The translations under genes and the position numbers were made by a program. Source: Antedon mediterranea (taxonomy: Eukaryota; Echinodermata; Crinoidea; Comatulida; Antedonidae). From it: a stretch of DNA of 64,000 nucleotides. The DNA is taken from the NCBI RefSeq assembly GCF_964355755.1, contig NC_092676.1, positions 27,016,288 through 27,080,287 of the forward strand. Reading direction: 5' to 3'. The notes below the pieces were generated by a model. That model was not told the origin of the DNA and searched no databases. It worked only from the letters and a program-made list of their open reading frames with translations. Positions 52,085-63,853 of this stretch are shown piece by piece; the stretch's first letter is position 1, and every line of letters begins with the position of its first letter.

Positions 52085-52902
52085 CAGTATATTTCGGTGT
52101 ATAAGTCGCACCCCCTAACTGAGAGTAAAATATCGGTATTTCTTATATCGTAGATGTATAAGACGCACTTTATATTTCATCAAAACAATGTTTTTTTAAA
52201 TTGTAATCAATATTATTGTAATAATATATTTTGTTATATCTACAACAGCGTCCTTTTTTAGGTTTTTCTTACCTAGGCTCGGCCGCGCCCAGCCTCAACA
52301 AGTTGTTTCTAACTTGTTATCCATGAGTTTCGCACCCGCAACATCGATTGCATGACCGTGTGTGTAACACGCACGTGTGTGGACTAGCCTCGCTCGATCA
52401 TTTCGAGAGGGCGCACGTTTTCACGGACAATTGTATTTGATTAGTATCTATGTATCCGAGAAGTGTGTACGCTAGGTCCATGCTATAATCACCTGGAGAA
52501 TATACTAGTCGAATACCGTACATGTGGCCGCCAAGAAGGGCTTGCGCTGGGGGTACAGCGGTCGGCGATCGTGCGTATAACTATAAATAAATACTATTCC
52601 AATCGTAAACGTTTACAAATGAAATTTTATCGGAGCGCCTAAAACAGCTCCATAATAAACAAATCTTTTCATCATATTTAGTATAACATCACGCTAAAAT
52701 GCCTTGAAAACTAGGAAGAAGCAGGTTGCCGTTACGTTTAGTACACTGTAGCTAGGCCTAGCCTACTCAGGCCTAGCCAACGAGGTGACGATATGTACAC
52801 TCTGTGTGGTGAGGCATTTATGTTCGGTGTATTAAGACGCACCCTTAATTTAGAGGTCAAATTTGCGTGTCAAAAGTGCGACTTATACACCGAAATATAC
52901 GG
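52085..52902. mobile_element. Non-autonomous DNA transposon, copy 2
   Basis: This copy has the same order and orientation as the element at 6896-7762, with several small deletions that make it about 50 bp shorter. The left end has one changed base (CAGTATATTTCGG), while the right end keeps the full terminal sequence. TA flanks both sides. The two copies are close in sequence over their whole length, which indicates a fairly recent shared source. Confidence 0.85.
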
Positions 52903-55235
52903 TACCTGTATTTACATTTAAAGATGTATCACAAACTTTAAATGTATCAATAAAGCAAATGATATACAGGCTTAAAATTAAGCCAATAGAATTAAAGATA
53001 CATTTATTTTTTATAAAACTATTATTGAAGTAATCATTTTACATTTCACTGTGTAATAGTATTTTCAACAATTCTTCAAAACATTTAAATGACTTAAGTA
53101 TGTTTTAAGATTGATTCAGGTTGATATTTTTTTTATTTGACAACTGACAAATTGATTTTTGATCAGCCTATATGAGTAACTTGACTTTTACCTATATAAA
53201 CCGCCAGAAAAGAAACCCATCATGTCAAGTACAAAATATGTCAACTGATGACGGCCAATGACCGCTCTCAATTACATACGCATCCCTGATTCTTTAATTA
53301 CCTAGGTCAGAAAAATCAGAAAACATTCAGTATTTTCATGTGATTTCTTCAAACATATGATGAATTTTTCTTCATCTGATCCCAACAAAATCATCCCAGA
53401 TGGTCAGTGAACACGTGTTGAAGCCTAGCGCAGTTCACGACCTACCGTCTCCCATGAGATGTGTCTTATTCTTTCCAATCTGTTAAATGTTGGGTTTGAA
53501 TTATAAATCTAACTAGAGACAGACTTTTAAGTGCAGCCAGAAGAGCAGCTGTATTATCTACCCATGTTAGATTAATCAATGATACCTCCTATCTCACAGG
53601 AGTTCCCCCAATTCACAACAATCAAGGCGATAGTATAACTGACCTCTAACATAAGCTCAAACAAGTTTTATTTAGTGATTCAACAAAGTTAATTTTCTTG
53701 TAGAAATCTCAAGGGCAGTTGATTAAAACTTTGAATAGATGTAGGTCTGGAGTGTGCCTTTGAAATAACTTTTCAATTATATTTACAATTGAATATGCTA
53801 AAACGTAACTTGAAAACATGTGTTCTTGCACATATTGAAGGCAGTAAAAACAACAGTAAAGTGATAATATTTTTATTTTTGTACAATACCTGTAGTACAA
53901 TATTTCTAAAATTCTTTTTTAATACAATTATCTTTTTTGTCATACTAATAAATTACAATAATTTGAGAAAATCTTCAGATCAATTTTAGTAAAAGTTAAA
54001 AATTCATTTTGGGTAAAATTAACATTTCTTAAGAAATATTTCATTAAATTAACAAAGTGAAAATGATTATATAATATTAATCCCAAAATGTATTAGAGAG
54101 CCCTCTATCTATTGAAAATGAAAATATCTTTTTTAAAATATGAAATACTATACGTCTGGGGTTTTTTGGTTTTCAATCACAAATGTAAATCATGAAAACT
54201 GTACCAAGTGCTGAAGGTACAAACACATCCCTTCAAAAGTTTTATTAAAAAAATGATTCTGAACGTTTTAAGTTACTTTGCCTAGGTCAACATTCTTTAA
54301 TTTAAATCCACCCCCTTCCCATACAATATATCCGTACTAAATTTCTGTTTCCAAAGGATTGTACTAACTTCTAGTATGTTTAGTATCTATGATCACTGTC
54401 ATCTCACGACCTACCTACTAATTTATCAGTCCTAGTTGAATATATGTTCAATTGATTACCCGGTCTAATAGAAATAAAACAAGCTAGAGAATACAAAAGT
54501 CAACAGCATGAGATGGATAGGCCCGTCTGACAAGGTATCTTTCACTCTGGCAGTAATAATTGATAAAGATGTGTACAGAATTTTACGCTACGGTTTTCTG
54601 CGCAATTTGTCATTTTAATCACGCAAAGATAAAACGAACATGCGTCTGAAACGAAAGTGTTCTACAGAAAGAATGTAACCATCAATCTTACGTTGGTTTT
54701 TATCTGACGAGAAATATACGAGTTGTATTATTGTATACAAGTCTGAAGTGAAATTGAATCCATAAAGAGCCGAGTTAGATGATTAATCTCTACATATGAT
54801 CGGACATCTCAGACGTGGACAATTCATCTAAACTTTGGACAATTTATCTTAAACCGTTGACCGTTTGTTTTCACTGCTCAGTGACAGGCAATCAAATTAT
54901 TATTCTCACTACAATAAATAGTATGACTTATGTACAGTGAAATTTTACAGCTTTATTGGAAGCGTGTCATAAGATAAAAATGCCGCCAAAACCAGCATAG
55001 ATGGACACTGGAAATGAAGACAGAAACAAGTCTGGGATGCTACGCTTTCTTTTGTATGTACAATGTAATTCTTTTATATATATAAGCAACGATCAAAAAC
55101 CAAATTTTCTGCAAAGCCAACACTTTAACATTGTCGCCTTGTTAGAAGCATGTGATACCATAAAAATGCCGCCAAAACCAATAGATGGACCCTGGAAATG
55201 AAGATAGAAACAAGTCTGGGATACTAAATTTTTCT

Positions 55236-55577
55236 TTATTATTTGTATTTTGTATTTTGTATTAATATTTGTCCTCAGTAAGGAAATTCGGATTAGGCCC
55301 TCCACGGACCCACGGCAATCAGCAGTGCAGCGCCTACCAGATTAGGCAATGAGAGTAAAGCATCTTGCCTAAGGATGCAATTAGTATGGTACAGATAACC
55401 TCGAACCCATGCCTATCACATGCTAGTCCGATATTACCATTACACCATCACTCTCCAGTATATACAGCACCCGCCACGATTTCTAGACGGTCTCCCATCC
55501 AGAACGCAACCGGGCCCAACGTTGCTTAACTTCGGTGATCTGACGAGAACCGGTGTTTCAACGCAGTATGGCCGTAT
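55236..55577 (-). mobile_element. Composite SINE: 5S rRNA-like head plus tRNA-like part
   Basis: On the minus strand the element opens with 5S rRNA-like sequence (55577-55463: CCGGTTCTCGTC, GATCACCGAAGTTAAGCAAC, GGATGGGAGACC, GGGTGCTGTA). A tRNA-like part follows (55453-55380) with an A-box-like TGGTGTAATGG and a B-box-like GGGTTCGAGG. Next is a body with CATCCTTAGGCAAGATGCTT and CTCATTGCCTAATC. The tail has about three ATACAAA units near 55245-55265. 5S-tRNA chimeric SINEs are known from vertebrates and, as I recall, sea urchin. It sits inside the second half of a local duplication (54955-55645). Confidence 0.8.
55463..55577 (-). pseudogene. 5S rRNA-derived sequence (SINE head, not a functional 5S gene)
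   Basis: About 115 bp follow 5S rRNA order from near the 5' end to GGGTGCTGTA. The block that normally reads GGTTAGTACTTGGATGGG is altered (GGTTGCGTTCTGGATGGG), and CGTGGCGGGTGCTG has extra bases. The tRNA-like part follows without a T-run terminator, so this is the head of a SINE. Confidence 0.8.
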
Positions 55578-56353
55578 GTATATAAGTATAACAGTCAACA
55601 ACCACATTTTCTGCAAAGCCAACACTTATTAACATTGGCGCGTTATATATTAAAGCATCCGGATAGGAGTACATTCAAACGGACAGACAGTTCCATGTTT
55701 GTATAGATAATCACTAACTAATATTGACATTCATTGACTGCAAAACAGATGGTAACAGCACATTCGTATGATACTCATGTAACTTATACTATACATGAAT
55801 CATGCTATATAAACATTGAAAGGTCAATTGTCACATTATTAATGTGCAGGTTTATGATGACATGGTAACAAGTGTTATAGTTACAGGTGTCCTGGCTATA
55901 GGTGCCATAGTTACAGTTGCCTTGGTTACCGATTCACTGATTGTCATGGAAACAAACTGTATTAGATGAGACTAATTAATAGTAATGTAAAATTACTATA
56001 CTTAACTTTTTTATACAGTTTTTTATTTCTCCTTGCAAGAATAATTTCAAGATTGAACCAAAAATTTAGAAGGAAAGTATGCCAGGCCAGGCTTCAGTAC
56101 CATTATTATGCAATCATTTTTTTAATAACCTTTAAATTTGACTAAAGTTTCACAAGGCCGTAGCAAGAGGTTAAAAACTGACAAGGCAAAGATGCTTAAA
56201 AATACAATTATTAATATAAAATGTGACGATCTGTGCTTGAGGATTGGGTGTGGGTGGTGAAAATTGAAAATTTTAGATGCTGGCTACGGCCATGATTCAA
56301 TTTTTAAAAAAGAGCATTTAGACTAAGTATAGATTAATAACGCTTGTACTTTC

Positions 56354-56581
56354 TTAAGATAAATAATATCTTAATAAATAAAGTAAAACAACTTTAATGT
56401 TCATTACCTTGAACTCATTAACCCATAAAGATTTTATGATGACTAAAATGCCTTGCATCTTTAGTAAAGAAATTAATGACCATGTCCCAAAATCACAACG
56501 TAAATCATGAAGAATTACACTAAACGCAGGATATAATTTCATTAAATTATTTAAAAATTCGCCATCAGGCTGGCTTTTCAC
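56354..56581 (-). CDS. Unrecognised open stretch with a possible splice donor (weak)
   Basis: On the minus strand the frame is open from a TA-repeat tract, past VKSQPDGEFLNNLMKLYP, to SLWVNEFK. There it meets AAG/GTAATG, a plausible donor. A possible acceptor (ATATTTAG) lies inside the TA repeat just upstream. The peptide looks protein-like (DLRCDFGTW in the middle) but matches nothing I know. It lies upstream of the receptor fingers on the same strand, so a 5' exon is possible but unproven. Confidence 0.18.
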   Translation of the reverse strand: MKSQPDGEFLNNLMKLYPAFSVILHDLRCDFGTWSLISLLKMQGILVIIKSLWVNEFKVMNIKVVLLYLLRYYLS

Positions 56582-56603
56582 ACCAATATATGTACCATTG
56601 ATC

Positions 56604-56605
<2 letters not shown>

Positions 56606-56638
<33 letters not shown>
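56606..56638. repeat. TA microsatellite
   Basis: A run of about 16 TA units upstream of the block at 56640. A similar TA run lies at 62646-62670, and TA-rich tracts at 13095-13140 and 13313-13345 flank the Penelope-like fragment. Confidence 0.9.
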
Positions 56639-56639
<1 letters not shown>

Positions 56640-56640
<1 letters not shown>

Positions 56641-57070
56641 TAATACTAAAAATGTTCGTATTCGCTCTCGTTTATCATTTATCAGACGCCATGGATCAGG
56701 GGGAAATCAAGTCATCTCGATCGATTAGTTTCAAAACATTGAACTTAGTTGGCTTAGAGTAAGAAGTGCTTGCCGTCGAGAAATAATCACACCTCACAGA
56801 ATCGGAGTTATGAAGAGCATTATAGAATCACGAGCAAGTGAGTATCTAAAATGGCTTCGGATAATTCTATGTGGCTTAATCGTTAATGCAGCCGATCTAA
56901 GAGTCTATGGCTGCTCTTAATCTAGATCAGTTCTTCTCGCTCAATCGTTCACGGTAGGTTTGTTGAACTATGAACTTTGGAGAAGAGGTCAGGAGCAGAC
57001 GGACGACCCAAATTAAGTAACCAACGGAATGATTGCTAATCACTTCCCCAGGGACACTGGAGTTTAGATT
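56640..57070. promoter_or_regulatory. Higher-complexity non-coding block (possible conserved or promoter element)
   Basis: About 430 bp have clearly more GC and fewer simple runs than the surroundings, with no long ORF on either strand. On the plus strand an ATG in good context (GACGCCATGG at 56691) opens 23 codons and meets a possible donor (AGA/GTAAGA at 56758). This may be a first exon or chance. I infer a conserved or regulatory block from composition only. Confidence 0.25.
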
Positions 57071-60000
57071 TTAAATGTGATAATGTTTGAGAAATTGAAC
57101 TTTTTTTTAAATCGGAACAAAAACAAATTGCATGAATAAGAATGAGATACTGACTTAATAACATTGGTTAATACGTCACTGTAATATTTAGTACGCAATT
57201 TATAAAAATCATTACTATCACAAATAATGTGTTTATCCACAAATTCTGATATTAAAGTATGAATATTTTTGTTTAAATAATAATTTTAAAATTAATTAAT
57301 TAACTAATTTTCAAATTTTAATGGATATCAGCAAAGAGGTAATCTCTCAATTAATTTTCCTTATTAAAAGTTCACATAGATATCTTAATAAAGATATTAG
57401 TGTTGCCCACTGATTAATTTATTCATTTATTTGTTTATTTTACCAGGTCACCTGAGCCTATTATATACTTTATTCTCTCAAGCATATAGCCTTACAATGA
57501 ATCAAATAAACTGCACAGGTATATATATATATAAATAAAACAGTCTACTAACCCAAGGACAGCTGTCATATATATTTATTTTATTTCATTTGTACTTTTT
57601 TGTCTGGTCATAAACTCAACCTTATGACATTATAGGCCTGTTTCTACTGGATAGCAATACTGAACCCAATTAAAATAATTTTTTTTAATTCAAAGATTTA
57701 TTATCCCGCAAAAACATGAAAAAATTACCAAAATCAGACTTTGAATAGACCATTTTGTAGTTTTAATAAAGTTATTCACTTTTGGAAAACAAAAACAACA
57801 ACAAAATTATTATTAGAAACTCGAAACAGGAAAAAGTTTTCAAATATTATCCACTTATATACACACATGATAGTTCCAATATATTATAGTAACCTTTGAC
57901 ATCATTTTATTGGGTCTAAAGTATGCAAAAACAAAAATTATAAATGTACAAGCTGCCAAAGAATGTTGTACAAGGTAGTTAAAACTTGTTATTGACATAA
58001 GTGAACTTTTTTTGGGATAAAAATATTTTGTTTTTGCATTTGAGATGGAGATGTTGGTAAACATTTTATTCCTAAAAGGGAAGAAAATAAATTAAAATAT
58101 CAGTAGAAATTCAAACATAATTTAAAAGCCAATACAGATTTTTGAAAATGATATAATAAAACGTTCTCAATATGTCAATTTTATTTTGGAGTTAAATTGT
58201 TCTCATTTTTGATATTCTGTATTCTGTTAAAAATGTTCCCATTTTAAAATTAACATTCTGTATTCCGATATAAAATGTCAAATTATCTTAAAGTATGTAT
58301 AGTTATATAAACTACGTATCCTACATATACACAACTAACATAGAGTATATTGTAATTTTGCATATAATTTATATACTTTCTTATAAGTGTAATGTCAAAA
58401 CTCATTACTCATCAATTGCATAAATACTATAAAATAAGTTTAACTATATAAATAGAAAATTCAATTTATGAACTTTAGCTTAAAAACAGCACATAATTAT
58501 ACAACTGGAATACAGGTTAATATTACTAATTTGCATAAAATTTGCATAATGCTCTTATCAGTCAATGTCAACATTAATTTTGTGGTGATAGTTTTGATGG
58601 TTCCAGACAATTAAGCTCGTCCATGTGTGAGCATAGAGTTAGCCTTGATACTGCGGTGTTTCATTGCTTCTTCATCTCATCAACGGTAATCAAGAACGAG
58701 CCTTTGAAAACACTGTGACCACTCAGGCACGGAAAATGCATTCCGCCTCTCGACATCAAACGACTGAACGAGATCGGGAGCGCACTTACTCAAACTACAT
58801 TAATAAGAATTTAACGAGTATGTCATTTTTAAAACGCTCCCTAGTGATCGAAAAATAGTCAAAAGACCAGTGGTATCCCTTGCAATAGACCGATACTGAT
58901 CGTAAGTCTAATTGCCGTCACAATTCATCCTATATTTACTGCAATTTATGGTTTTCTAAATGACGCAGAACACGAAGCGAAAACAACCCACTTTTTTTTT
59001 CAAACTCACTTTCCTGTAGATAGACTTCAGTTCACGGCCAATGCCAACATCTTACATGACATTTCAAAAAAGTATATATAATATTGCTATATTTATTAGG
59101 GAATGCCGAAAATAAATAATCAATTTTGGTTGACACATTATAATCTAATTAATCGTTAGTATATTGTATTCATTCAGCCAAAATAATTTTTATTTATATT
59201 CAATAAGAGAATCCAGTGGTCCCTAGTCTTTAAGGACTGGTTCCTATACTGTTCATTTTGAATAATTTAAACAATACTAACAGGTCATTACAATTAAAAG
59301 GTTTATTTTATACCAGGATTGACAGAATTTGTAGTTTTTTGTGTTTAAATCCTGTAGAAATTCATTCTGAACAAATTATTTCAATAGTAGGAAGTTATAA
59401 TAAGTTGTATAAAACAGGTTTGGCCTTGTATAAAAATATATAATAATATATATATCTATGCTGGTACAATATACTGAGTTACAAATGTATAGATGATTTA
59501 TATGTTAAATGCTCGTACATCATGAAAACTGCTGACCTGTTAAAGAACATTTGTTGGCATGGGGAGCAATAAAATGTTATGACCCAAAAAGATCAACCTT
59601 CATCAACAATATAAGAGCTTTTCTAAATCCTAAAATTCTCTTTTTTAAAAACTACTGTATAACATTAGCCATCATGCTTTGAATTAAAAAACAGTAATAA
59701 TTTTACAAAAAAACATATTTGTAGATATTTATTATTTATTAAAAAATTATATAAATATTACGAAAATGAAGACCACCTAAGATTATGCAGATATGATAAA
59801 ATATTATATAATACATTTGAACATTTAATAACATTACAAATTACACCACACTGTGTTTATCTCTCTCTATCCTATCCACAAGAACATAGAACTTACTCTG
59901 TCTATAAGAAATATAGCTTAATGAAATGCAAGATAGCACCAATACACATTCACAGAGATCAGAATTCAACAAACGACAATGTATTGTGATATAATGGTTC

Positions 60001-61785
60001 CCCTTGTGGATGCAAGACTACTGATCTTTGCCAACAGAAACTATGAAGACAGAAATTGATAAATAAACATTTGTGGTTGTCTATGTATAGAACACCAGCT
60101 TGTGGCCCTCTATGTACAAATGATTTACATAGGTTGTAGAGTATGAGTAAATTCAATCAAATAAACGTGTAGAATGTTTAAAATGCAATATAACTGGATA
60201 AATCTACAAATTATATCTACTATGTAATGTAACATAGCTTATGGTACACATACCCAAGTTGCAATTTGTCAGGGTACTGTACTGTACTGTAGCATCCCTG
60301 GTACACATACCCACGTACCAAAGGTGTAATTTGTCAGGGTTTTCAGCAGCCCTTGTACACATACCCAAGATGTCGGGGTACTGTACTTTAGCATCCCTCT
60401 GGTACACATATCCACGTACCAAAGTTGTAATTTGTCAGGGCCCTCAGCAGCCCTTGTACGGTACACATACCCAAGTTGTCAGGATACTTCATCATTTGTC
60501 AGGGTACCGTACACAATGCCCTCTATGAGTAAAATATTATTCACCAAATGAAATAATACCACATTTTAAATTATGGTATGGAAGTATAAACTAATTTAAA
60601 ATACTAAAAAAATAAACGGCCAAGAAAAAAAACTTATGGTAGGGTTTTAAATACATCACAGCACATCATACGGTATATCAAACATGATCAACAAAAAGAC
60701 CAGAAATAAAAAGTGATATTTTTACTAGGCTACAACTTGGAACAGTATCAGCAGACATGTGAACTGATATACCGGTAACAAATTACCATTTCCTTCCGCA
60801 AGGATAGACGACGTGTAAATAAATATATAGGAATACAAAGTGATGTATATATTAAGCTATGATATCTGAAAACAGATGAAGAGATAGAACGTGAGTGCAG
60901 CTTGCCACCGACCCACTAAGAGGTTTGCCTCGAGGCATGCTTACTGCGATTTGCCCCACATGGTAGCCAGTACAGGAAGTAGCAACTTAGCAAAGGTTCA
61001 ACTGTCGTCCAAAATACCCATAATGCATTGATCTCGCCTACGCTGGGTCGAACGCATCCACCTTAATTATAAAACTAAGTTTTATATCTATCATTACAAT
61101 TTTTCTTTATGATTTTGATGATCTATATAATATGGTAGAGGGCTAGAAAGGAGAGGGGGTTGGAAAGGATGGTGCTTTGCCTAGATCAACTGTCAGAGCC
61201 CAAAGTGTACGAAGACTGCAGTCTGAGATTCAGAGTTAATATCGGCATCTGAGCCCAAATATATTACTTTTTAGAAATAGACTTTTGAAAGAATTCAAAG
61301 AATCAGACCCAACATAATTCACAAAAGTAATACATATATATGTTGAAGAAATTGTATGAACAATCAGAGAGAATTGTCAGGGGAGGTCTCACAGATTGTA
61401 AGGTCAACAAACAAGTCATCCCTTGTAAGATGTCATTGCCATGGTGATGTCAGAATGTCTCCAAAGTTTGTAATGATGATGAACGATTTGATTGATCAAA
61501 AGTGGCTCATTGTGGGTACCATTAAAACATTATGGAGGGCAGTGATCTATATATTCCGTTTATAAGCAAGTGCTAAAAACGAAATAATTGCCAGGAAAAT
61601 ATATGATTTCAAAAGAGAATAACAATAAAGGTAGTAGGGAAAAGGAAAGTTACTAAAAATAGAAACTTTTTAAACTTTTTTTTAACCTGTAAACTAGTTA
61701 TAATTTTTACTGAATGATTTCCTATGAAAATAAACAATATTGGTAAATAATATCAATAGTAATATATTACAAGTGAATGCAATAC
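57071..61785. other. Mostly AT-rich sequence, one less AT-rich patch
   Basis: About 58620-58930 has raised GC and a 64-codon plus-strand ORF (start LLHLINGNQERAFE) without recognised domain or splice sites. The minus strand has a donor-like GTAAGTGCG there. The rest holds only the tandem repeat at 60243-60515. No gene is supported. Confidence 0.4.
60243..60515. repeat. About 110-bp tandem repeat with a GGTACACATACCCA core
   Basis: The core occurs near 60243, 60300, 60353, 60402 and 60462, alternating between two contexts (CAAGTTG/CAAGATG and CACGTACCAAAG). The higher-order unit is therefore about 110 bp and is present about two and a half times. Both strands are open over it; I treat those ORFs as incidental. 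Confidence 0.85.
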
Positions 61786-61873
61786 CATGCAGGGGCATTG
61801 TCCACCGTAGTTCATCGCCTGCGGGGAGGTCACATTTACATACATCACCGCATTTTACGCAGATGGACTTGGT
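61786..61873 (-). CDS. Candidate upstream exon, cysteine-rich, phase-compatible with the receptor gene
   Basis: On the minus strand a clear acceptor (ATATCACTTTCAG) is followed by 88 open bases of near-even composition, unlike the AT-rich flanks. The peptide starts TKSICVKCGDVCKCDLPAGD, with four closely spaced cysteines (C-x2-C-x3-C-x-C), and goes on through ELRW to PLH. A possible donor (ATG/GTATTG, weak) leaves one G. With the AT that opens the exon at 47272, this makes an aspartate codon ahead of [11 protein letters not shown]. Phase therefore fits the receptor N-terminus, but a one-in-three match can arise by chance. A stronger-looking donor (GAT/GTATGT) lies inside the same stretch. It could also belong to another minus-strand gene. 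No start codon is identified. Confidence 0.35.
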
Positions 61874-62783
61874 CTGAAAGTGATATGAGAATTTCACAAC
61901 CCTCTTTGTTACCAAGAGGGCTTAATTAATTAACATGCTTTTTAATTAGTTAAGATATCTGACCTCGAGTGCACTCACTGGAGTAACGGTAAAATTATGA
62001 ATAAAAACATTATAACCGTGTATAATTCTTTTGTACCGCATTCTGTATTAAAGCGTTTATACCCGTTACATTATTTAGTATTGGGTTAACCTTCGTATGA
62101 CCTGCATTTATTGAATAGAGTCCAAATTAGTTATCATTTATTTAAATGTTATGGTACAATGTGAGCATATAAACTTACCACTTCAATGTTACCAAATTTA
62201 TCTTTAAATCACATATCACTGTTTTAAATGAAACATGTTTTCTCAGTAATTCTGGTGTGACAAATTACAATACATACAGTTATATTATGATGGGTAAATT
62301 TCATATTACATTATTGACCTCATTTTGTCTTTAAACTGCATTGTGGTTAATAATGCAAATATGAACACCTAACAAATGTTGTACTTAGAATCGGTTTATT
62401 TTGTAAGTAGAAACGGGGCCTAAGACATAATATCCTGAATAGTTTTAACCACAGTGATCTGAAGTTGACCTAAGGAAGTCATTATCATAACTAATATGAA
62501 TATTTCAGAAAGGTTAAAAGGTCATTCATAAATAGACTACCACTAAACATAAAAAAAAATGTTAAACAGAAAATATACTTTTATTTTTGGGATTTCATAC
62601 TTTCATTATATTTCTATGGTTTAAGTTAAGTCAAATAGTGGTTGCTATATATATATATATATATATATAAGGAGTATATTTCAAGGGGGCCTGATGAAAA
62701 GAAATTTGGGAAAATTATGGTTGGAATACTCGGATTGCATTAACAATGGGATTTAGAAAAATCTTGTGCCTAAATAACTTAAA

Positions 62784-63853
62784 CTCATGGCTGTGTCCCT
62801 GATTAATAGGAGCAAAATCTGATGTCTAGAGTTAGCCTGAATTAGGGCACTTGAGCATGGAATTATACTCATATACGGTATTAGTTAAACTCATGACTGT
62901 GTCTCTGCTTAATATGAGCAAAATCTGATGTCTAAAGTTAGTCTGAATTAGGGGCACTTGAGCATGGAATTATACTCATATACGGTATTAGTTAAACTCA
63001 TGGCTGTGTCCCTGATTAATAGGAGCAAATCTGATGTCTAGAGTTAGCCTGAATTAGGGACACTTAAGCATGGAATTATACTCATATACGGTATTATTTA
63101 AACTCATGGCTGTGTCCCTGCTCAATATGAGCAAAATCTGATGTCTAGAGTTAGCCTGAATTAGGGGCACTTGAGCATGGAATTATACTCATATACGGTA
63201 TTAGTTAAAGTTTAAACTCATGGCCAGGGAAAATTTTCATTAAAAAATTTTGTTTAGCAATATTGCTAATCAAACTGATTTTTAAGTCGAGAAACATAGT
63301 TTTGTATTGTATTTTTTGCTACACAATTTTCAAAATGTGTAGCAATAAGGTTGTTTTGTATAGCTTTTTGCTACGCTACACTGGCGAAAATGTTCTCTGA
63401 TGGCTGTGTCCCTGATTAATATGAGCAAAATCTGATGTCTAGAGTTAGCCTGAATTAGGGGCACTTGAGCATGGAATTATACTCATATACGGTATTAGTT
63501 AAACTCATGGCTGTGTCCCTGCTTAATATGAGCAAAATCTGATGATGTCTAGAGTTAGCCTGAATAAGGGGCACTTGAGCATCGAATTATACTCATATAC
63601 GGTATTAGTTAAACTCATGGCTGTGTCTCTGCTTAATATGAGCAAAATCTGATGCCTAGAGTTAGCCTGAATTAGGGGCACTTGAGCATGGAATTATACT
63701 CATATACGGTATTAGTTAAACTCATGGCTGTGTCTCTGCTTAATATGAGCAAAATCTGATGCCTAGAGTTAGCCTGAATTAGGGGCACTTGAGCATGGAA
63801 TTATACTCATATACGGTATTAGTTAAACTTATGGCTGTGTCCCTGATTAATAA
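62784..63853. repeat. 107-bp satellite array, eight units plus a partial one
   Basis: Units start CTCATGGCTGTGTCCCTG at 62784, 62890, 62997, 63103, 63217, 63504, 63614, 63721 and (partial) 63828. Unit lengths of 106-110 bp vary by small indels. Each unit ends ATACTCATATACGGTATTAG. The fifth unit is split by an insertion (63225-63399). No ORF spans a unit. Confidence 0.95.
63225..63399. mobile_element. 175-bp insertion in the satellite with inverted ends and a 5-bp target duplication
   Basis: The insert starts CAGGGAAAATTTTCA and ends TTTTCGCC-type inverted sequence in plus order GCGAAAATGTTCTCTG, so the ends are imperfect inverted repeats. ATGGC stands on both sides, a five-base duplication of the unit sequence. 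An internal perfect palindrome has TTGCTACACA and TGTGTAGCAA arms. The CAGGG-type end resembles hAT elements, but those usually duplicate eight bases. Confidence 0.8.

Larger units (their letters stand above)
54955..55645. repeat. About 190-bp tandem duplication, second unit interrupted by the SINE
   Basis: Unit one (about 54955-55140) has AAAAATGCCGCCAAAACCA, GGAAATGAAGA.AGAAACAA, and ATTTTCTGCAAAGCCAACAC. Unit two has the first two blocks at 55160-55225 and the third at 55600-55625, separated by the composite SINE. Confidence 0.8.

Noticed and set aside
60204-60528. Overlapping ORFs on both strands (72, 65 and 95 codons)
   Set aside because: All are translations of the GGTACACATACCCA tandem repeat.
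62784-63853. CRISPR-like array
   Set aside because: Units are contiguous 107-bp satellite repeats without unique spacers, in animal-type DNA.
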